In this document: positions 8,873 through 16,314 of the stretch, piece by piece
Position numbering within the stretch: position 1 is the first letter of the stretch
How the letters are laid out: each line of letters begins with the position of its first letter
DNA from: Candidatus Villigracilis proximus
GTDB lineage: Bacteria; Chloroflexota; Anaerolineae; Anaerolineales; Villigracilaceae
NCBI GenBank assembly: GCA_016715195.1
Contig: JADKBB010000007.1
Span: 62,001 to 126,000, forward strand
Reading direction: 5' to 3'
DNA length: 64,000 nt
Program-made: the position numbers and the translations under genes
The notes under the pieces: generated by a model
Told to the model about the DNA's origin: nothing
Databases searched by the model: none
The model's input: the letters and a program-made list of their open reading frames with translations, nothing else

Positions 8873-8917
8873 GTCTGTGAGGTGTATGAGGTATGTGAAG
8901 TATGTGAAGTTTATGAG
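8873..8917. repeat. Five 9-base units between ComB/PTPS and glycosyltransferase genes
   Basis: GTCTGTGAG, GTGTATGAG, GTATGTGAA, GTATGTGAA, GTTTATGAG run end to end, covering the intergenic space and the stop codon of the fusion gene. Confidence 0.7.
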
Positions 8918-10011
8918 GTTTGACGTTCGATTGAGTAGGCGGCCCAGGCGTTTGCATGTTCCCAGAGGACAACTTTTAGTGCGGAAATATTCCCTGCTTT
9001 GATTTTTTCATTTAATGTTGTGGCAAGGATGCGCGAGAAGTGTTCAATGGATGGATTCAGCCCTGCGAACTCAGGTTTTTCGTTGAGCATTTGTTCGTTG
9101 TAATAATTCACAACTCCATCGAGATGCTTTTCCACGTCCACGATATCTACAAGATAGCCGTGTTGATCAAGTTCTGCACCTTCGAGCCGCAGTTCAAGGG
9201 TGTAGTGATGTGAGTTGGGGAAGTTCTCAGGTCCCCAGTCTCCTCCGATCAGAAAATGGCGTGCAATAAATTCACGGCGAACTCCAAGCGTATACATGGT
9301 TGTGCTCCAGTTTTGAGTGTCAGGCGTCAGCGTTATAGACTTGACAGCCTGCATGGTAAGTTGGTTATTATTTCTTGTGATGGGCATTGCAAAATCAAAG
9401 GTGCTGATGCGGGTGCAGTAATCGAGATCAGATTTTGGAAATTCAGGAAGATTTGGATTGAGATGAACTTCCGCATCTTTTGAATCGTAAACACGTTTAA
9501 TAAAAGGCTGTTTATCTGGGTTTTGACCTTTAAGCAAAGCTTCCAAATATTCTGCACATGACAAGTCTTCGTCGTTGTTGTAACCGCCGGTGATGACAAA
9601 AGTTACTTCAGGCGGCGCGATCTTTAAAATATGCTTAACCGTTGCGTCTACAACGACAAAACTGACAGCAAATAATATATCCGCATTCACACAGCGGACG
9701 GCGCCTTGAGTCCCTGCGCCTGTGCGCTGAATGAGGGTTAATCCTGTTAAGTCTTCTTCGAGAATTTGAGTGGGTGAGTTGCCGAAGTCAAAGCCTGCGG
9801 GGGGAAGCCCGCCGACTTCGCCCAGTGCCTTTGAGTTTGGAATTTGTGACTTCAAAGCCAGTGCTTCTTCCACGGTGCTGACGAGCATGATCTCTTTTGC
9901 TCCACGCGAGAAGGCATAAGCAGCGTTTGAGAAAGCGCGCAGAACGTCGATCACAATGACCAGTCCGCTGGCGGTGTGGCAGGTTTCGAGGGTGGTGTAA
10001 TGAAATTTCAT
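8911..10011 (-). CDS. Fusion protein: ComB-like phosphatase domain + 6-pyruvoyl-tetrahydropterin-synthase-like domain
   Basis: 366 residues in two parts. Residues 1 to about 225 match the 2-phosphosulfolactate phosphatase (ComB) fold: VIDVLRAFSNAAYAFSRGAK, GEVGGLPPAGFDFGNSP and a central RTGAGTQG. Residues about 235-366 match the PTPS/QueD fold: YTLGVRREFIARHF, then PNSHHYTLEL at the zinc site, DIVDVEKHL, LNPSIEHFSRIL and the C-terminal WEHANAWAAYS. Compared with QueD, the HGH zinc motif reads NSH and the usual catalytic Cys and the DH of the DHxxLN segment are not evident, so the chemistry may differ. It is coupled by ATGA to the dehydrogenase upstream. A phosphatase fold joined to an enzyme family that uses dihydroneopterin triphosphate suggests a pterin-type substrate; true sulfolactate chemistry is unlikely here. 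Confidence 0.8.
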   Translation of the reverse strand: MKFHYTTLETCHTASGLVIVIDVLRAFSNAAYAFSRGAKEIMLVSTVEEALALKSQIPNSKALGEVGGLPPAGFDFGNSPTQILEEDLTGLTLIQRTGAGTQGAVRCVNADILFAVSFVVVDATVKHILKIAPPEVTFVITGGYNNDEDLSCAEYLEALLKGQNPDKQPFIKRVYDSKDAEVHLNPNLPEFPKSDLDYCTRISTFDFAMPITRNNNQLTMQAVKSITLTPDTQNWSTTMYTLGVRREFIARHFLIGGDWGPENFPNSHHYTLELRLEGAELDQHGYLVDIVDVEKHLDGVVNYYNEQMLNEKPEFAGLNPSIEHFSRILATTLNEKIKAGNISALKVVLWEHANAWAAYSIERQTS

Positions 10012-11009
10012 TTGGAATAATCGAAGATCACTTGTATCGTCTCTTGCGGATTTTCATCCAGCAATTGATAGGCTTTGTCTGCATTATGGAGTGCAAACCT
10101 GTGCGTGATCCACTTCTCTGGTTGGATTCTTTCCAGCGCTTTCCAGGCTGTATCGAATCTGCGTGACTTATCCCAGCGGCCGGATAACTCGGGCGAGATC
10201 GTGCTGACTTGTGACGATATGAGTCGAATCCGCGAGCGATGGAACGCGCCGCCGAGATCGATCTCCGCGCGTTTTTGCCCATACCACGAGCCGATGACCA
10301 CACGTCCGCTGAAGGTGGTGAATGCAATTGCGTCATTTAAAGCAGCAGGGGAACCACTCAGTTCAAAGGTCAGGTCGAAAGAGTCGAAGGTCGAAAGTCG
10401 AACGTCATCTGGCGCGAGACTTTTTACTTCTAACTTTTTACTTTTACTCTGAAGCGCCTCTCTCCTTAACGCAAACCGATCCACTGTGACCAGACTCTCC
10501 AATGGAAATTCACTTAATAAAGAAGCAGTCAGTAAACCGATAATGCCCTGACCCAAAACCAAAACCCGTTCACCAAGAATCGGCGCACCGTCTTGCACCA
10601 GATTTACAGCGGTCTCCATATTGGGTAGGAAGCAGGCAGATTCAGAAGAAAGGAAATCGGGAATGGGAATTAAGGATGAAGGCTGCGTGATGAAATGTGA
10701 AGTGTGTGGTTGAAATGCAAACACCCTCTTATTTAACCATTCACTATTCACTTCTTTTCCTATTTCTTTAATGACCCCCACACAGGCGTATCCATAGGCC
10801 AGCGGATAATTCAAGTCGCTGCTGACGCCATCGTTTGCATCTGCCAGATGTGGAAACTGTCCGCGATAGACCAGCATCTCTGTCCCTGCGCTGATGGCCG
10901 AGCAGATGGTTTCCACGAGTACTTCATCTTCTTTGAGGCGGGCGATTGGCGTTTCTCGAATTTCTAGTTTTTGCGGGGCGGTGAAGAATAGGGTCTTTGC
11001 TGTTTGCAT
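10008..11009 (-). CDS. Zinc-type medium-chain dehydrogenase/reductase
   Basis: 333 residues of the MDR (alcohol dehydrogenase-like) superfamily. The N-terminal GroES-like part carries ICSAISAGTEMLVYRG and YPLAYGYACVGVI; the Rossmann motif is VLVLGQGIIGLL. The normal catalytic-zinc GHE motif is not obvious, as in the BchC/threonine-dehydrogenase-like side branch. It is the first gene of the five-gene operon and its stop overlaps the next start as ATGA. Two short repeat arrays lie in one loop of the coding sequence (10374-10448), encoding SKSKKLEVK and VRLSTFDSF. It probably reduces or oxidises an intermediate of the pterin-like pathway. TAAACT six bases before the ATG may be its -10 box. Confidence 0.82.
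   Translation of the reverse strand: MQTAKTLFFTAPQKLEIRETPIARLKEDEVLVETICSAISAGTEMLVYRGQFPHLADANDGVSSDLNYPLAYGYACVGVIKEIGKEVNSEWLNKRVFAFQPHTSHFITQPSSLIPIPDFLSSESACFLPNMETAVNLVQDGAPILGERVLVLGQGIIGLLTASLLSEFPLESLVTVDRFALRREALQSKSKKLEVKSLAPDDVRLSTFDSFDLTFELSGSPAALNDAIAFTTFSGRVVIGSWYGQKRAEIDLGGAFHRSRIRLISSQVSTISPELSGRWDKSRRFDTAWKALERIQPEKWITHRFALHNADKAYQLLDENPQETIQVIFDYSK
10374..10448. repeat. Two heptamer blocks inside the dehydrogenase gene
   Basis: GTCGAAA (10374-10380), then after two bases GTCGAAG, GTCGAAA, GTCGAAC (10383-10403); further on TTTTTAC, TTCTAAC, TTTTTAC, TTTTACT (10421-10448). Both blocks are in frame and lie in the linker between the first Rossmann strands of the cofactor domain. 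Confidence 0.7.
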
Positions 11010-11022
11010 GGCGTGAGTTTAA

Positions 11023-11070
11023 CATAAAAGATGACAGTTACTTTTGTGAAAGTAACTGTCATCTTTTATG
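11023..11070 (-). terminator. Long perfect hairpin, terminator of the PilZ gene
   Basis: A 22-bp perfect inverted repeat with a 4-base loop (TGTG, 11045-11048) lies 5 bases after the PilZ stop and just before the dehydrogenase start. On the minus strand it ends in TTTTATG rather than a long U-tract. It would separate the PilZ gene from the operon downstream. Confidence 0.75.
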
Positions 11071-11075
11071 CTTGA

Positions 11076-11462
11076 TTATTTTCCTGCAGAAGGCTTGATG
11101 GTATAGCCGGGTGGGATGCGCCGAAACTCATAGTTTTCTACAATAGCTTCGATCACCTGACTGTGTTCAATTGTCACTTCCTTGAACTCAAACCCGATAT
11201 TAAAAAACTCAGGGCTTATATCTGGCTGACACCATACCACGCGCGCCGGAACTGTAATACGCGAAGCCGCGATACCCGGTAATTCGGGCAGTTCAATCGC
11301 AAGCGTAAGTTCTGAGTTTTCCGTCATTGGTTTTTCGCCGATCACCATCGCCCCGTGTAAATGTAAATCACCCAGATACCCAAGCAAATAACCGCTATAT
11401 AGATCAAAGACCTGTGAATAGGCCATTAAATTTTTGCGTTGTACTCTACGTCTTTCCTGCAT
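11076..11462 (-). CDS. PilZ-domain protein (probable c-di-GMP receptor)
   Basis: 128 residues, essentially a single PilZ domain. The RxxxR c-di-GMP motif is at the very N-terminus (QERRRVQRKN) and the second motif region reads GDLHLHGAMV, a variant of (D/N)xSxxG in which the serine is replaced by histidine; binding may therefore be altered. ITVPARVVWC and FFNIGFEF are typical PilZ strands. The start has a strong AAGGAG ribosome-binding site. It is divergent from the PIG-L gene and ends at a large hairpin, so it is a single-gene unit. Target process cannot be told from the context. Confidence 0.82.
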   Translation of the reverse strand: MQERRRVQRKNLMAYSQVFDLYSGYLLGYLGDLHLHGAMVIGEKPMTENSELTLAIELPELPGIAASRITVPARVVWCQPDISPEFFNIGFEFKEVTIEHSQVIEAIVENYEFRRIPPGYTIKPSAGK

Positions 11463-11534
11463 TTGCGCTCCTTATATTCTAGTGTACATGAACTGGCATT
11501 TAAAGAGCATTGCTGTTTTATGGTAAAAATAGCC

Positions 11535-12263
11535 ATGCGATGGATATATATTTCCCCTCATTTGGATGATGCCGTACTTTCCGCTGGCGGCCTGATCTAC
11601 GATCAAATTCGCGCGGGCATGGATGTGGAAATCTGGAACTTTATGTGCGGCTTTCCCGCCACTGAAGAACTTTCTACTTTTGCACAGGTGATGCATTATC
11701 AGTGGGGCATTCCCGCCGCCGCAGATCTGATCACCGCCCGCCGTGCAGAAGATGCCAAAGCCGCAGGTATTGTCGGCGCGAAAACCGTCTACTTTGATTT
11801 TTTAGACTGCATCTACCGGCGCGGTAAAAATGGTGACTGGCTTTACACATCAGGGGTGTTTGACCCTCCCTGTCAGGACGATGCGGATTTGCCCGCTCGA
11901 ATAGCAGAATCCATTTCCGCCCGCATCACCCCGACCGATCAACTGGTCTGCCAACTGGCGCTTGGTTCACACGTTGACCATGTTCTCGTGCGCCGCGCCG
12001 TGGAATTGCTCCAGCGTCCTGTTTTGTATGACGTGGATATTCCATACCTGTTCAATTCTCCTGCTGAATTGGCGCCAAAAACTGCCGGGATGAAAGCGAA
12101 CACCCACAGAATAACCGCAGCAGGTTTACAGTCCTGGCAGGATGCGGTGGCGGCATATGAATCCCAGATCAGCAGCCTGTTTGATAGTCCAGAGGATATG
12201 CGCGAGAAAATCCGTCAATATGGCTCTGAAAGTAGCGGCTTTCACTTATGGTCTTCTGCCTAG
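11535..12263 (+). CDS. PIG-L family deacetylase (LmbE-like)
   Basis: About 242 residues of the zinc-dependent N-acetylglucosaminyl deacetylase family. The PHxDD motif appears as SPHLDDAVLSAGG directly after the start, and the second histidine motif as GSHVDHVLVRRAV near residue 140. Members remove acetyl groups from GlcNAc-type sugars in glycolipids, mycothiol/bacillithiol or antibiotics; the substrate is open here. Starts at 11520 and 11535 are both possible; the MRWIYISPH start fits family alignments best and has a TA-rich -10-like box five bases before it. Confidence 0.85.
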   Translation: MRWIYISPHLDDAVLSAGGLIYDQIRAGMDVEIWNFMCGFPATEELSTFAQVMHYQWGIPAAADLITARRAEDAKAAGIVGAKTVYFDFLDCIYRRGKNGDWLYTSGVFDPPCQDDADLPARIAESISARITPTDQLVCQLALGSHVDHVLVRRAVELLQRPVLYDVDIPYLFNSPAELAPKTAGMKANTHRITAAGLQSWQDAVAAYESQISSLFDSPEDMREKIRQYGSESSGFHLWSSA

Positions 12264-12288
12264 ACAAATAGTACAGTACTTTTGGGAC

Positions 12289-12317
12289 TTGAAACTCGTT
12301 TTGAATCATGATATAGT
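12289..12317 (+). promoter_or_regulatory. greA promoter
   Basis: TTGAAA at 12289-12294, a 17-base spacer, and TATAGT at 12312-12317. Transcription would start near 12324, only a few bases before a terminator-like hairpin. Confidence 0.7.
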
Positions 12318-12326
12318 AACTTCGAT

Positions 12327-12355
12327 TTTCCGGAGGATACCACCGGAAACTTTTT
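12327..12355 (+). promoter_or_regulatory. Terminator-like hairpin at the 5' end of the greA leader
   Basis: TTTCCGG (12327-12333) pairs with CCGGAAA (12343-12349), followed by C and five T. It lies at about +3 to +32 of the predicted transcript. A second hairpin, TTGCATCTC with GAGATGCAA (12362-12370 / 12378-12386), follows it. Resembles leader attenuation of greA known as GraL in E. coli, but sequence relation is not implied. Confidence 0.55.
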
Positions 12356-12411
12356 AATCACTTGCATCTCTGATCTGGAGATGCAAAATTCTATATAGCA
12401 GGACAATACTT

Positions 12412-12885
12412 ATGCCAACCAATTTCCTTACAAAAGAGGGTTTTCAGAAACTTCAAGAGGAACTTGATCATTTACGCACCGCCAAGAGACAGGAAGTTGC
12501 CGAGCGTTTGCACGAGGCAATGGAAGGCGGGGAACTGATCGAAAATGCAGAATACGAAGCTGCCAAGAATGAGCAGGCTTTTGTTGAAGGTCGTATTCAG
12601 GAACTGGATTTACTTCTCGCAACAGCCCAAATTATTGAAGAAAGCAACGGCAAAAGCAAGAAGCACGATGCGATTCAGGTCGGCTCCAAGGTGACCATTA
12701 AAGAAGGAAACTTTGAGGCTGAAACTTTCAGCATTGTCGGCGCCGCGGAAGCCAATCCGCGCGAGGGCAAGATCTCAAACGAATCCCCGATCGGGAAGGC
12801 TATTTTGGGTCATAAGTTGGGCGACGTGGTTAAGGTGGAAACCCCCGGCGGCACTTATAACGTTAAGATCATCAAAGTTAGTTAA
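12412..12885 (+). CDS. greA: Transcription elongation factor GreA
   Basis: 157 residues, the normal GreA length. The N-terminal coiled coil (1-75) shows FLTKEGFQKLQEEL and the acidic tip with ENAEYEAAKNEQAFVEGRI; the C-terminal FKBP-like domain carries GSKVTI, SNESPIGKAILGHKLGD and VETPGGTY. It rescues backtracked RNA polymerase by stimulating transcript cleavage through the acidic tip. It has its own promoter and a structured leader, and its own terminator before lysS, although greA-lysS adjacency is common in bacteria. Confidence 0.97.
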   Translation: MPTNFLTKEGFQKLQEELDHLRTAKRQEVAERLHEAMEGGELIENAEYEAAKNEQAFVEGRIQELDLLLATAQIIEESNGKSKKHDAIQVGSKVTIKEGNFEAETFSIVGAAEANPREGKISNESPIGKAILGHKLGDVVKVETPGGTYNVKIIKVS

Positions 12886-12906
12886 TCAATACAGGACGCG
12901 ACCTTT

Positions 12907-12940
12907 AGCTCCGCGTGCCTATCGCTCGCGGAGCTTTTTA
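12907..12940 (+). terminator. Terminator after greA
   Basis: AGCTCCGCG (12907-12915) pairs with CGCGGAGCT (12927-12935), followed by a run of T. Confidence 0.88.
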
Positions 12941-12951
12941 TATAAAGTAAG

Positions 12952-12984
12952 AGACCTTAAAGGTTTCCAAAACCTTTAAGGTCT
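12952..12984. repeat. 15-bp perfect palindromic element between greA and lysS
   Basis: AGACCTTAAAGGTTT and AAACCTTTAAGGTCT flank a CCA loop. There is no T-run after it, and the greA terminator lies just upstream, so it is not needed as a terminator. It looks like a dispersed palindromic element (REP-like) or a processing site in the lysS leader. Confidence 0.6.
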
Positions 12985-13011
12985 GATCAATAATTTACAA
13001 AAGGTTATAAC

Positions 13012-14544
13012 ATGGCAGAATATTCATCCCTAGAAAAAATCCGTTTACAGAAAATCGAAGAACTCCGCGCTGAAGGGCTTGATCCATATCCCACGCGCGC
13101 CGAGCGGACTCATACCAGTGCGCAAGTCATTGCTGAGTATGAAGCAGCCGAGACAGGAGCCGCTCCCGAGACCACCCCTGAAGTAAAAGCTACGCTTGCG
13201 GGACGTATCCGTGCCAGCCGCGCGATGGGCAAGGTCTCATTTGCTCATATTGAAGATATGGGCGGCAAGGTCCAATTATTCTTCCGCGCCAATGAGTTGG
13301 GCAAAGAGCGCGTGGATCTGTTTAATAAGATGTTTGATCTGGGCGATTTTATTCAAGCCTCGGGAGTCATGTTCCGCACCAAGACGGGCGAGATCACGCT
13401 TCATGTGCATGACTTCAAACTGCTCGCCAAATCTGTGACTCCTCTGCCCGCTGACAAGGACGTAACCCAGGAAGACGGGACAGTTATCCGCTATGCTGGG
13501 CTTGAGTCTCCTGAGCTTCGCGCGCGCCAGCGTTATGCTGATCTGGCGGTCAACCCGGATGTGCGCGAGAACTTCCGCAAACGCGCCGCGTTGATCAAAG
13601 CCTTGCGCTCCTTCCTTGATGACCATGATTTTCTCGAAGTGGAAACGCCGATCTTGCAGCCTCTATATGGCGGTGCGGCGGCTCGTCCTTTTGTGACACA
13701 TCACAACGAACTTGAACAGGATATGTATTTGCGTATTTCGTTTGAGTTGTATCTCAAGCGCTTGCTGGTCGGCAATATTGAACGCGTCTATGAGATCGGA
13801 CGTGACTTCCGCAACGAAGGTGTTTCCTTCAAGCACAACCCTGAATTCACACAACTTGAATTCTATTGGGCCTATGCTGATTATTTACAGGTCATGGAAT
13901 TGACCGAGCAAATGGTGGCCTTCGTCGCTGAAAAAGTGACCGGCTCCACCACGGTCAAATTTGGCGAGCATGAGTTGGATTTCAAACCGCCCTGGAAACG
14001 TGTGGAAATGCGTCAGGGAATTCTTGAAACCAGCGGCATTGATATTGCCGAACATAAAACTGCCGATGAATTATTCAAAGCCATAGCCGCAAAACACGGC
14101 AATAAGACTCCCGACCCCAAAGTTGCGCGCGGCAAGATGATCGACTTCCTGCTCGGTGAATTCCTTGAGCCGACCTTGATCCAACCGACCTTCCTTTATA
14201 ACTATCCGCGGGATATTTCTCCGCTGGCGAAATCCATCCCCGGTGACCCTTTGACCGTGGAGCGCTTTGAAGGCTATGCCGCCGGCTTTGAGTTATGCAA
14301 CGCATTCACCGAATTGAACGATCCGCTTGATCAGGAACAGCGCTTCGTTGACATGGCTGGCGATTATACAGATGAGGAAGAGGAAAAGCATCCGCTGGAC
14401 GAAGATTATCTGCGTGCCATGCGTTATGGCATGCCGCCCAACGGCGGATTTGGCATGGGCGTGGATCGTCTCGCCATGCTGCTTTTGAACAAGCATTCCA
14501 TCCGTGAAGTGCTCTTGTTCCCTGCTTTACGCAAAGAAGAATAA
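13012..14544 (+). CDS. lysS: Lysine-tRNA ligase, class II
   Basis: 510 residues, normal for LysRS-II. An OB-fold anticodon-binding domain (about 60-165, AGRIRASRAMGKVSFAHIED) is followed by the class II catalytic core: motif 1 around FLEVETPILQPLYGGAAARP, motif 2 FRNEGVSFKHNPEFTQLEFY, motif 3 GFGMGVDRLAML. It charges tRNA-Lys with lysine using ATP. It sits after greA with a terminator and palindrome between them, and has its own terminator downstream. Confidence 0.98.
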   Translation: MAEYSSLEKIRLQKIEELRAEGLDPYPTRAERTHTSAQVIAEYEAAETGAAPETTPEVKATLAGRIRASRAMGKVSFAHIEDMGGKVQLFFRANELGKERVDLFNKMFDLGDFIQASGVMFRTKTGEITLHVHDFKLLAKSVTPLPADKDVTQEDGTVIRYAGLESPELRARQRYADLAVNPDVRENFRKRAALIKALRSFLDDHDFLEVETPILQPLYGGAAARPFVTHHNELEQDMYLRISFELYLKRLLVGNIERVYEIGRDFRNEGVSFKHNPEFTQLEFYWAYADYLQVMELTEQMVAFVAEKVTGSTTVKFGEHELDFKPPWKRVEMRQGILETSGIDIAEHKTADELFKAIAAKHGNKTPDPKVARGKMIDFLLGEFLEPTLIQPTFLYNYPRDISPLAKSIPGDPLTVERFEGYAAGFELCNAFTELNDPLDQEQRFVDMAGDYTDEEEEKHPLDEDYLRAMRYGMPPNGGFGMGVDRLAMLLLNKHSIREVLLFPALRKEE

Positions 14545-14551
14545 ATTTTGT

Positions 14552-14581
14552 AAGGGACACAGCGGCGCTGTGTCCCTTTTT
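14552..14581 (+). terminator. Terminator after lysS
   Basis: A 12-bp perfect stem (14552-14563 with 14567-14578), loop GGC, and a T-run to 14581. Confidence 0.9.
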
Positions 14582-14590
14582 GGTGAAATA

Positions 14591-14974
14591 ATGAAAAACA
14601 ATAAAACCACTCTTGTCGTTGGCGATCTCATTGCCATTGCTCTCGTCACTGTCATCGGCTTTGCCACACATGGCGAAACCGGCATTTCCTTTCTCCCGCG
14701 CATGGCGGCTTCGTTCTTTCCGGTTTCGGTAAGTTGGTTTCTGCTGGCTCCCTGGTTTGGATTATTTGATGAGCAGATAACATCCAATTCAAAATTATTG
14801 TGGCGCATTCCTTTGGCTATGCTTCTTTCTGCGCCGCTGGCTGTGATCCTGCGTGCCACTTTGTTGGGCGCGGCGGCTTTGCCTTTATTCACTCTGATTC
14901 TGGGTTTAACTTCTGCGTTTGGAATGTTGATCTGGCGCGCGCTTTACCTATTTTTACAAAAGAGAACTGCCTAA
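14591..14974 (+). CDS. DUF3054 family membrane protein
   Basis: 127 residues, four predicted helices, in the pattern of the DUF3054 family: GDLIAIALVTVIGFATHGE, FFPVSVSWFLLAPWFGLFD, RIPLAMLLSAPLAVILRA and the last helix near residues 95-115. The function of this family is not known. The start at 14591 follows directly after the lysS terminator; the ribosome-binding site is weak. It is followed after 40 bases by the sigma factor, which has its own -10 box. Confidence 0.75.
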   Translation: MKNNKTTLVVGDLIAIALVTVIGFATHGETGISFLPRMAASFFPVSVSWFLLAPWFGLFDEQITSNSKLLWRIPLAMLLSAPLAVILRATLLGAAALPLFTLILGLTSAFGMLIWRALYLFLQKRTA

Positions 14975-15002
14975 AATCTTTATTCTGTACTGAATTTGTG
15001 GG

Positions 15003-15008
15003 TACAAT
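15003..15008 (+). promoter_or_regulatory. -10 box of the ECF sigma factor gene (leaderless start)
   Basis: TACAAT ends six bases before the ATG at 15015, with no Shine-Dalgarno sequence. The transcript would begin at or next to the start codon. Confidence 0.5.
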
Positions 15009-15014
15009 AAAGCA

Positions 15015-15623
15015 ATGGACGAACCAGCCCTCATACAAACCGCACAACGCGGCGATCTAGATTCATTCAATACGCTGATCCTGCATTATCAGGATATGGT
15101 CTTTCATACCGCGCTTCGTATTCTCGGTGACGAAGATCAAGCCGCCGACGCCGCGCAGGAAGCCTTCATCTCCGCCTTTCGCAGTATCAGCACCTTTCGC
15201 GGCGGATCATTCAAAGCGTGGCTCATGCGTACTGTGACCAACGCCTGTTACGATGAACTGCGCCGTCAGAAGCGGCGTCCCACCACACCACTTGAACCGG
15301 ATACAGAAGACGGCGAAGAGATGGATTCTCCGCGTTGGCTGGCTGATCCCAACATGACTCCTGCACAACAATCAGAAGCCGATGAACTTGAACATGCCAT
15401 TCAGCATTGTCTCGATGCGCTTCCTACTGAGTTCCGCACCGTGGTGGTTTTGGCCGATATTCAAGGCATGGATTACAGCGAAGTAGCAACTGCTTCACAT
15501 GTTCCGCTCGGCACCATTAAGAGTCGGCTGGCGCGCGCGCGTTTGCGTCTGCGTGAATGTCTGCGCGGCTTTGAGGAACTTTTACCTTCATCTTTTCGTC
15601 TGGAAGAGGAAAGAACCTCATGA
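15015..15623 (+). CDS. ECF-type RNA polymerase sigma factor (SigE/RpoE-like)
   Basis: 202 residues. Sigma region 2 spans about 15-85 (HYQDMVFHTALRILGDEDQA, then AFRSISTFRGGSFKAWLMR) and region 4 about 130-190 (ALPTEFRTVVVLADIQGMDY and GTIKSRLARARLRLRECL). The long, charged linker (RRPTTPLEPDTEDGEEMD) between them is common in this group. Its stop overlaps the start of the next gene as ATGA, so sigma and anti-sigma are translated together. It probably controls an envelope-stress regulon, as its partner is membrane-bound. Confidence 0.94.
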   Translation: MDEPALIQTAQRGDLDSFNTLILHYQDMVFHTALRILGDEDQAADAAQEAFISAFRSISTFRGGSFKAWLMRTVTNACYDELRRQKRRPTTPLEPDTEDGEEMDSPRWLADPNMTPAQQSEADELEHAIQHCLDALPTEFRTVVVLADIQGMDYSEVATASHVPLGTIKSRLARARLRLRECLRGFEELLPSSFRLEEERTS

Positions 15624-16306
15624 AAAATTTCCGCGATATCGAACAACTCTCTGCTTATTTAGACGGACAACTCAGCCCGTCAGAATCTGCGCGACTTGAA
15701 TCCCGCATCTCTTCCGACCCTGAGCTTGCCTCTGCTTTCAATGACATTCGCGCCGCCCGCGGCATTCTCCGCAAACTGCCGGCGCGCAAAGCGCCACGTA
15801 ACTTCACCTTGACCCGTCAAATGGTTGGGTTGAAGCCGCCGTTGCCGCGTTCCTATTCCTTCTTCCGCTTTTCCACTGCATTCGCAACTGTTCTTTTAAC
15901 ATTGACCTTTGCCGCGAATACAGTTATGCCGCGTATCAGCTTTAATGCTGCTGCATCTGTTGCTCAAGAAGCATACAATTTAGGCAGCGGTGGAGGAGGG
16001 CCGGAAGTTGCATCTGAGGCGTTGGCAGCTGCAACCGAAGCGCCCGCCGCAACTGAAGCGCCTGCAATGGATATGGCTGCCATACCCACAGCAGAAGCTC
16101 TTCCCACCTTCAGTGCGGATACCACTGCGCTCGAATTGCCAACTGCCAAAGAGCCGCTGCCTGAATCAGCACCGCAAGATCAAGCCCGGGTTAAGAGTGA
16201 AGCGGTGATTCCAGTCATCTGGCAGATCATTTTGCTGGCTCTGGGATTAGTCAGCGGGCTGATGATGTTCCTGTTGCGTCGTTCTGCAGCACAAAAATGG
16301 AAGTAA
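15620..16306 (+). CDS. Membrane-bound anti-sigma factor, lacking zinc ligands
   Basis: 228 residues. The first 50 residues (LSAYLDGQLSPSESARLES, SDPELASAF) have the helical form of an anti-sigma domain but the usual HxxxCxxC zinc motif is absent. A membrane helix at about 85-105 (FSTAFATVLLTLTFAAN) is followed by an Ala/Glu/Pro-rich exported segment (ATEAPAATEAPA) and a second helix at about 195-215. It would hold the upstream sigma factor at the membrane until a signal triggers release, probably by proteolysis. Coupled to the sigma gene through ATGA. Confidence 0.82.
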   Translation: MKNFRDIEQLSAYLDGQLSPSESARLESRISSDPELASAFNDIRAARGILRKLPARKAPRNFTLTRQMVGLKPPLPRSYSFFRFSTAFATVLLTLTFAANTVMPRISFNAAASVAQEAYNLGSGGGGPEVASEALAAATEAPAATEAPAMDMAAIPTAEALPTFSADTTALELPTAKEPLPESAPQDQARVKSEAVIPVIWQIILLALGLVSGLMMFLLRRSAAQKWK

Positions 16307-16314
16307 GTTTTATC

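Noticed and set aside
8911..10011. ComB domain as evidence of coenzyme M or sulfonate synthesis, linked with the taurine-type aminotransferase at 51 kb
   Set aside because: No other coenzyme M genes, and the aminotransferase is 40 kb away in a separate unit. The fusion with PTPS points to other chemistry.
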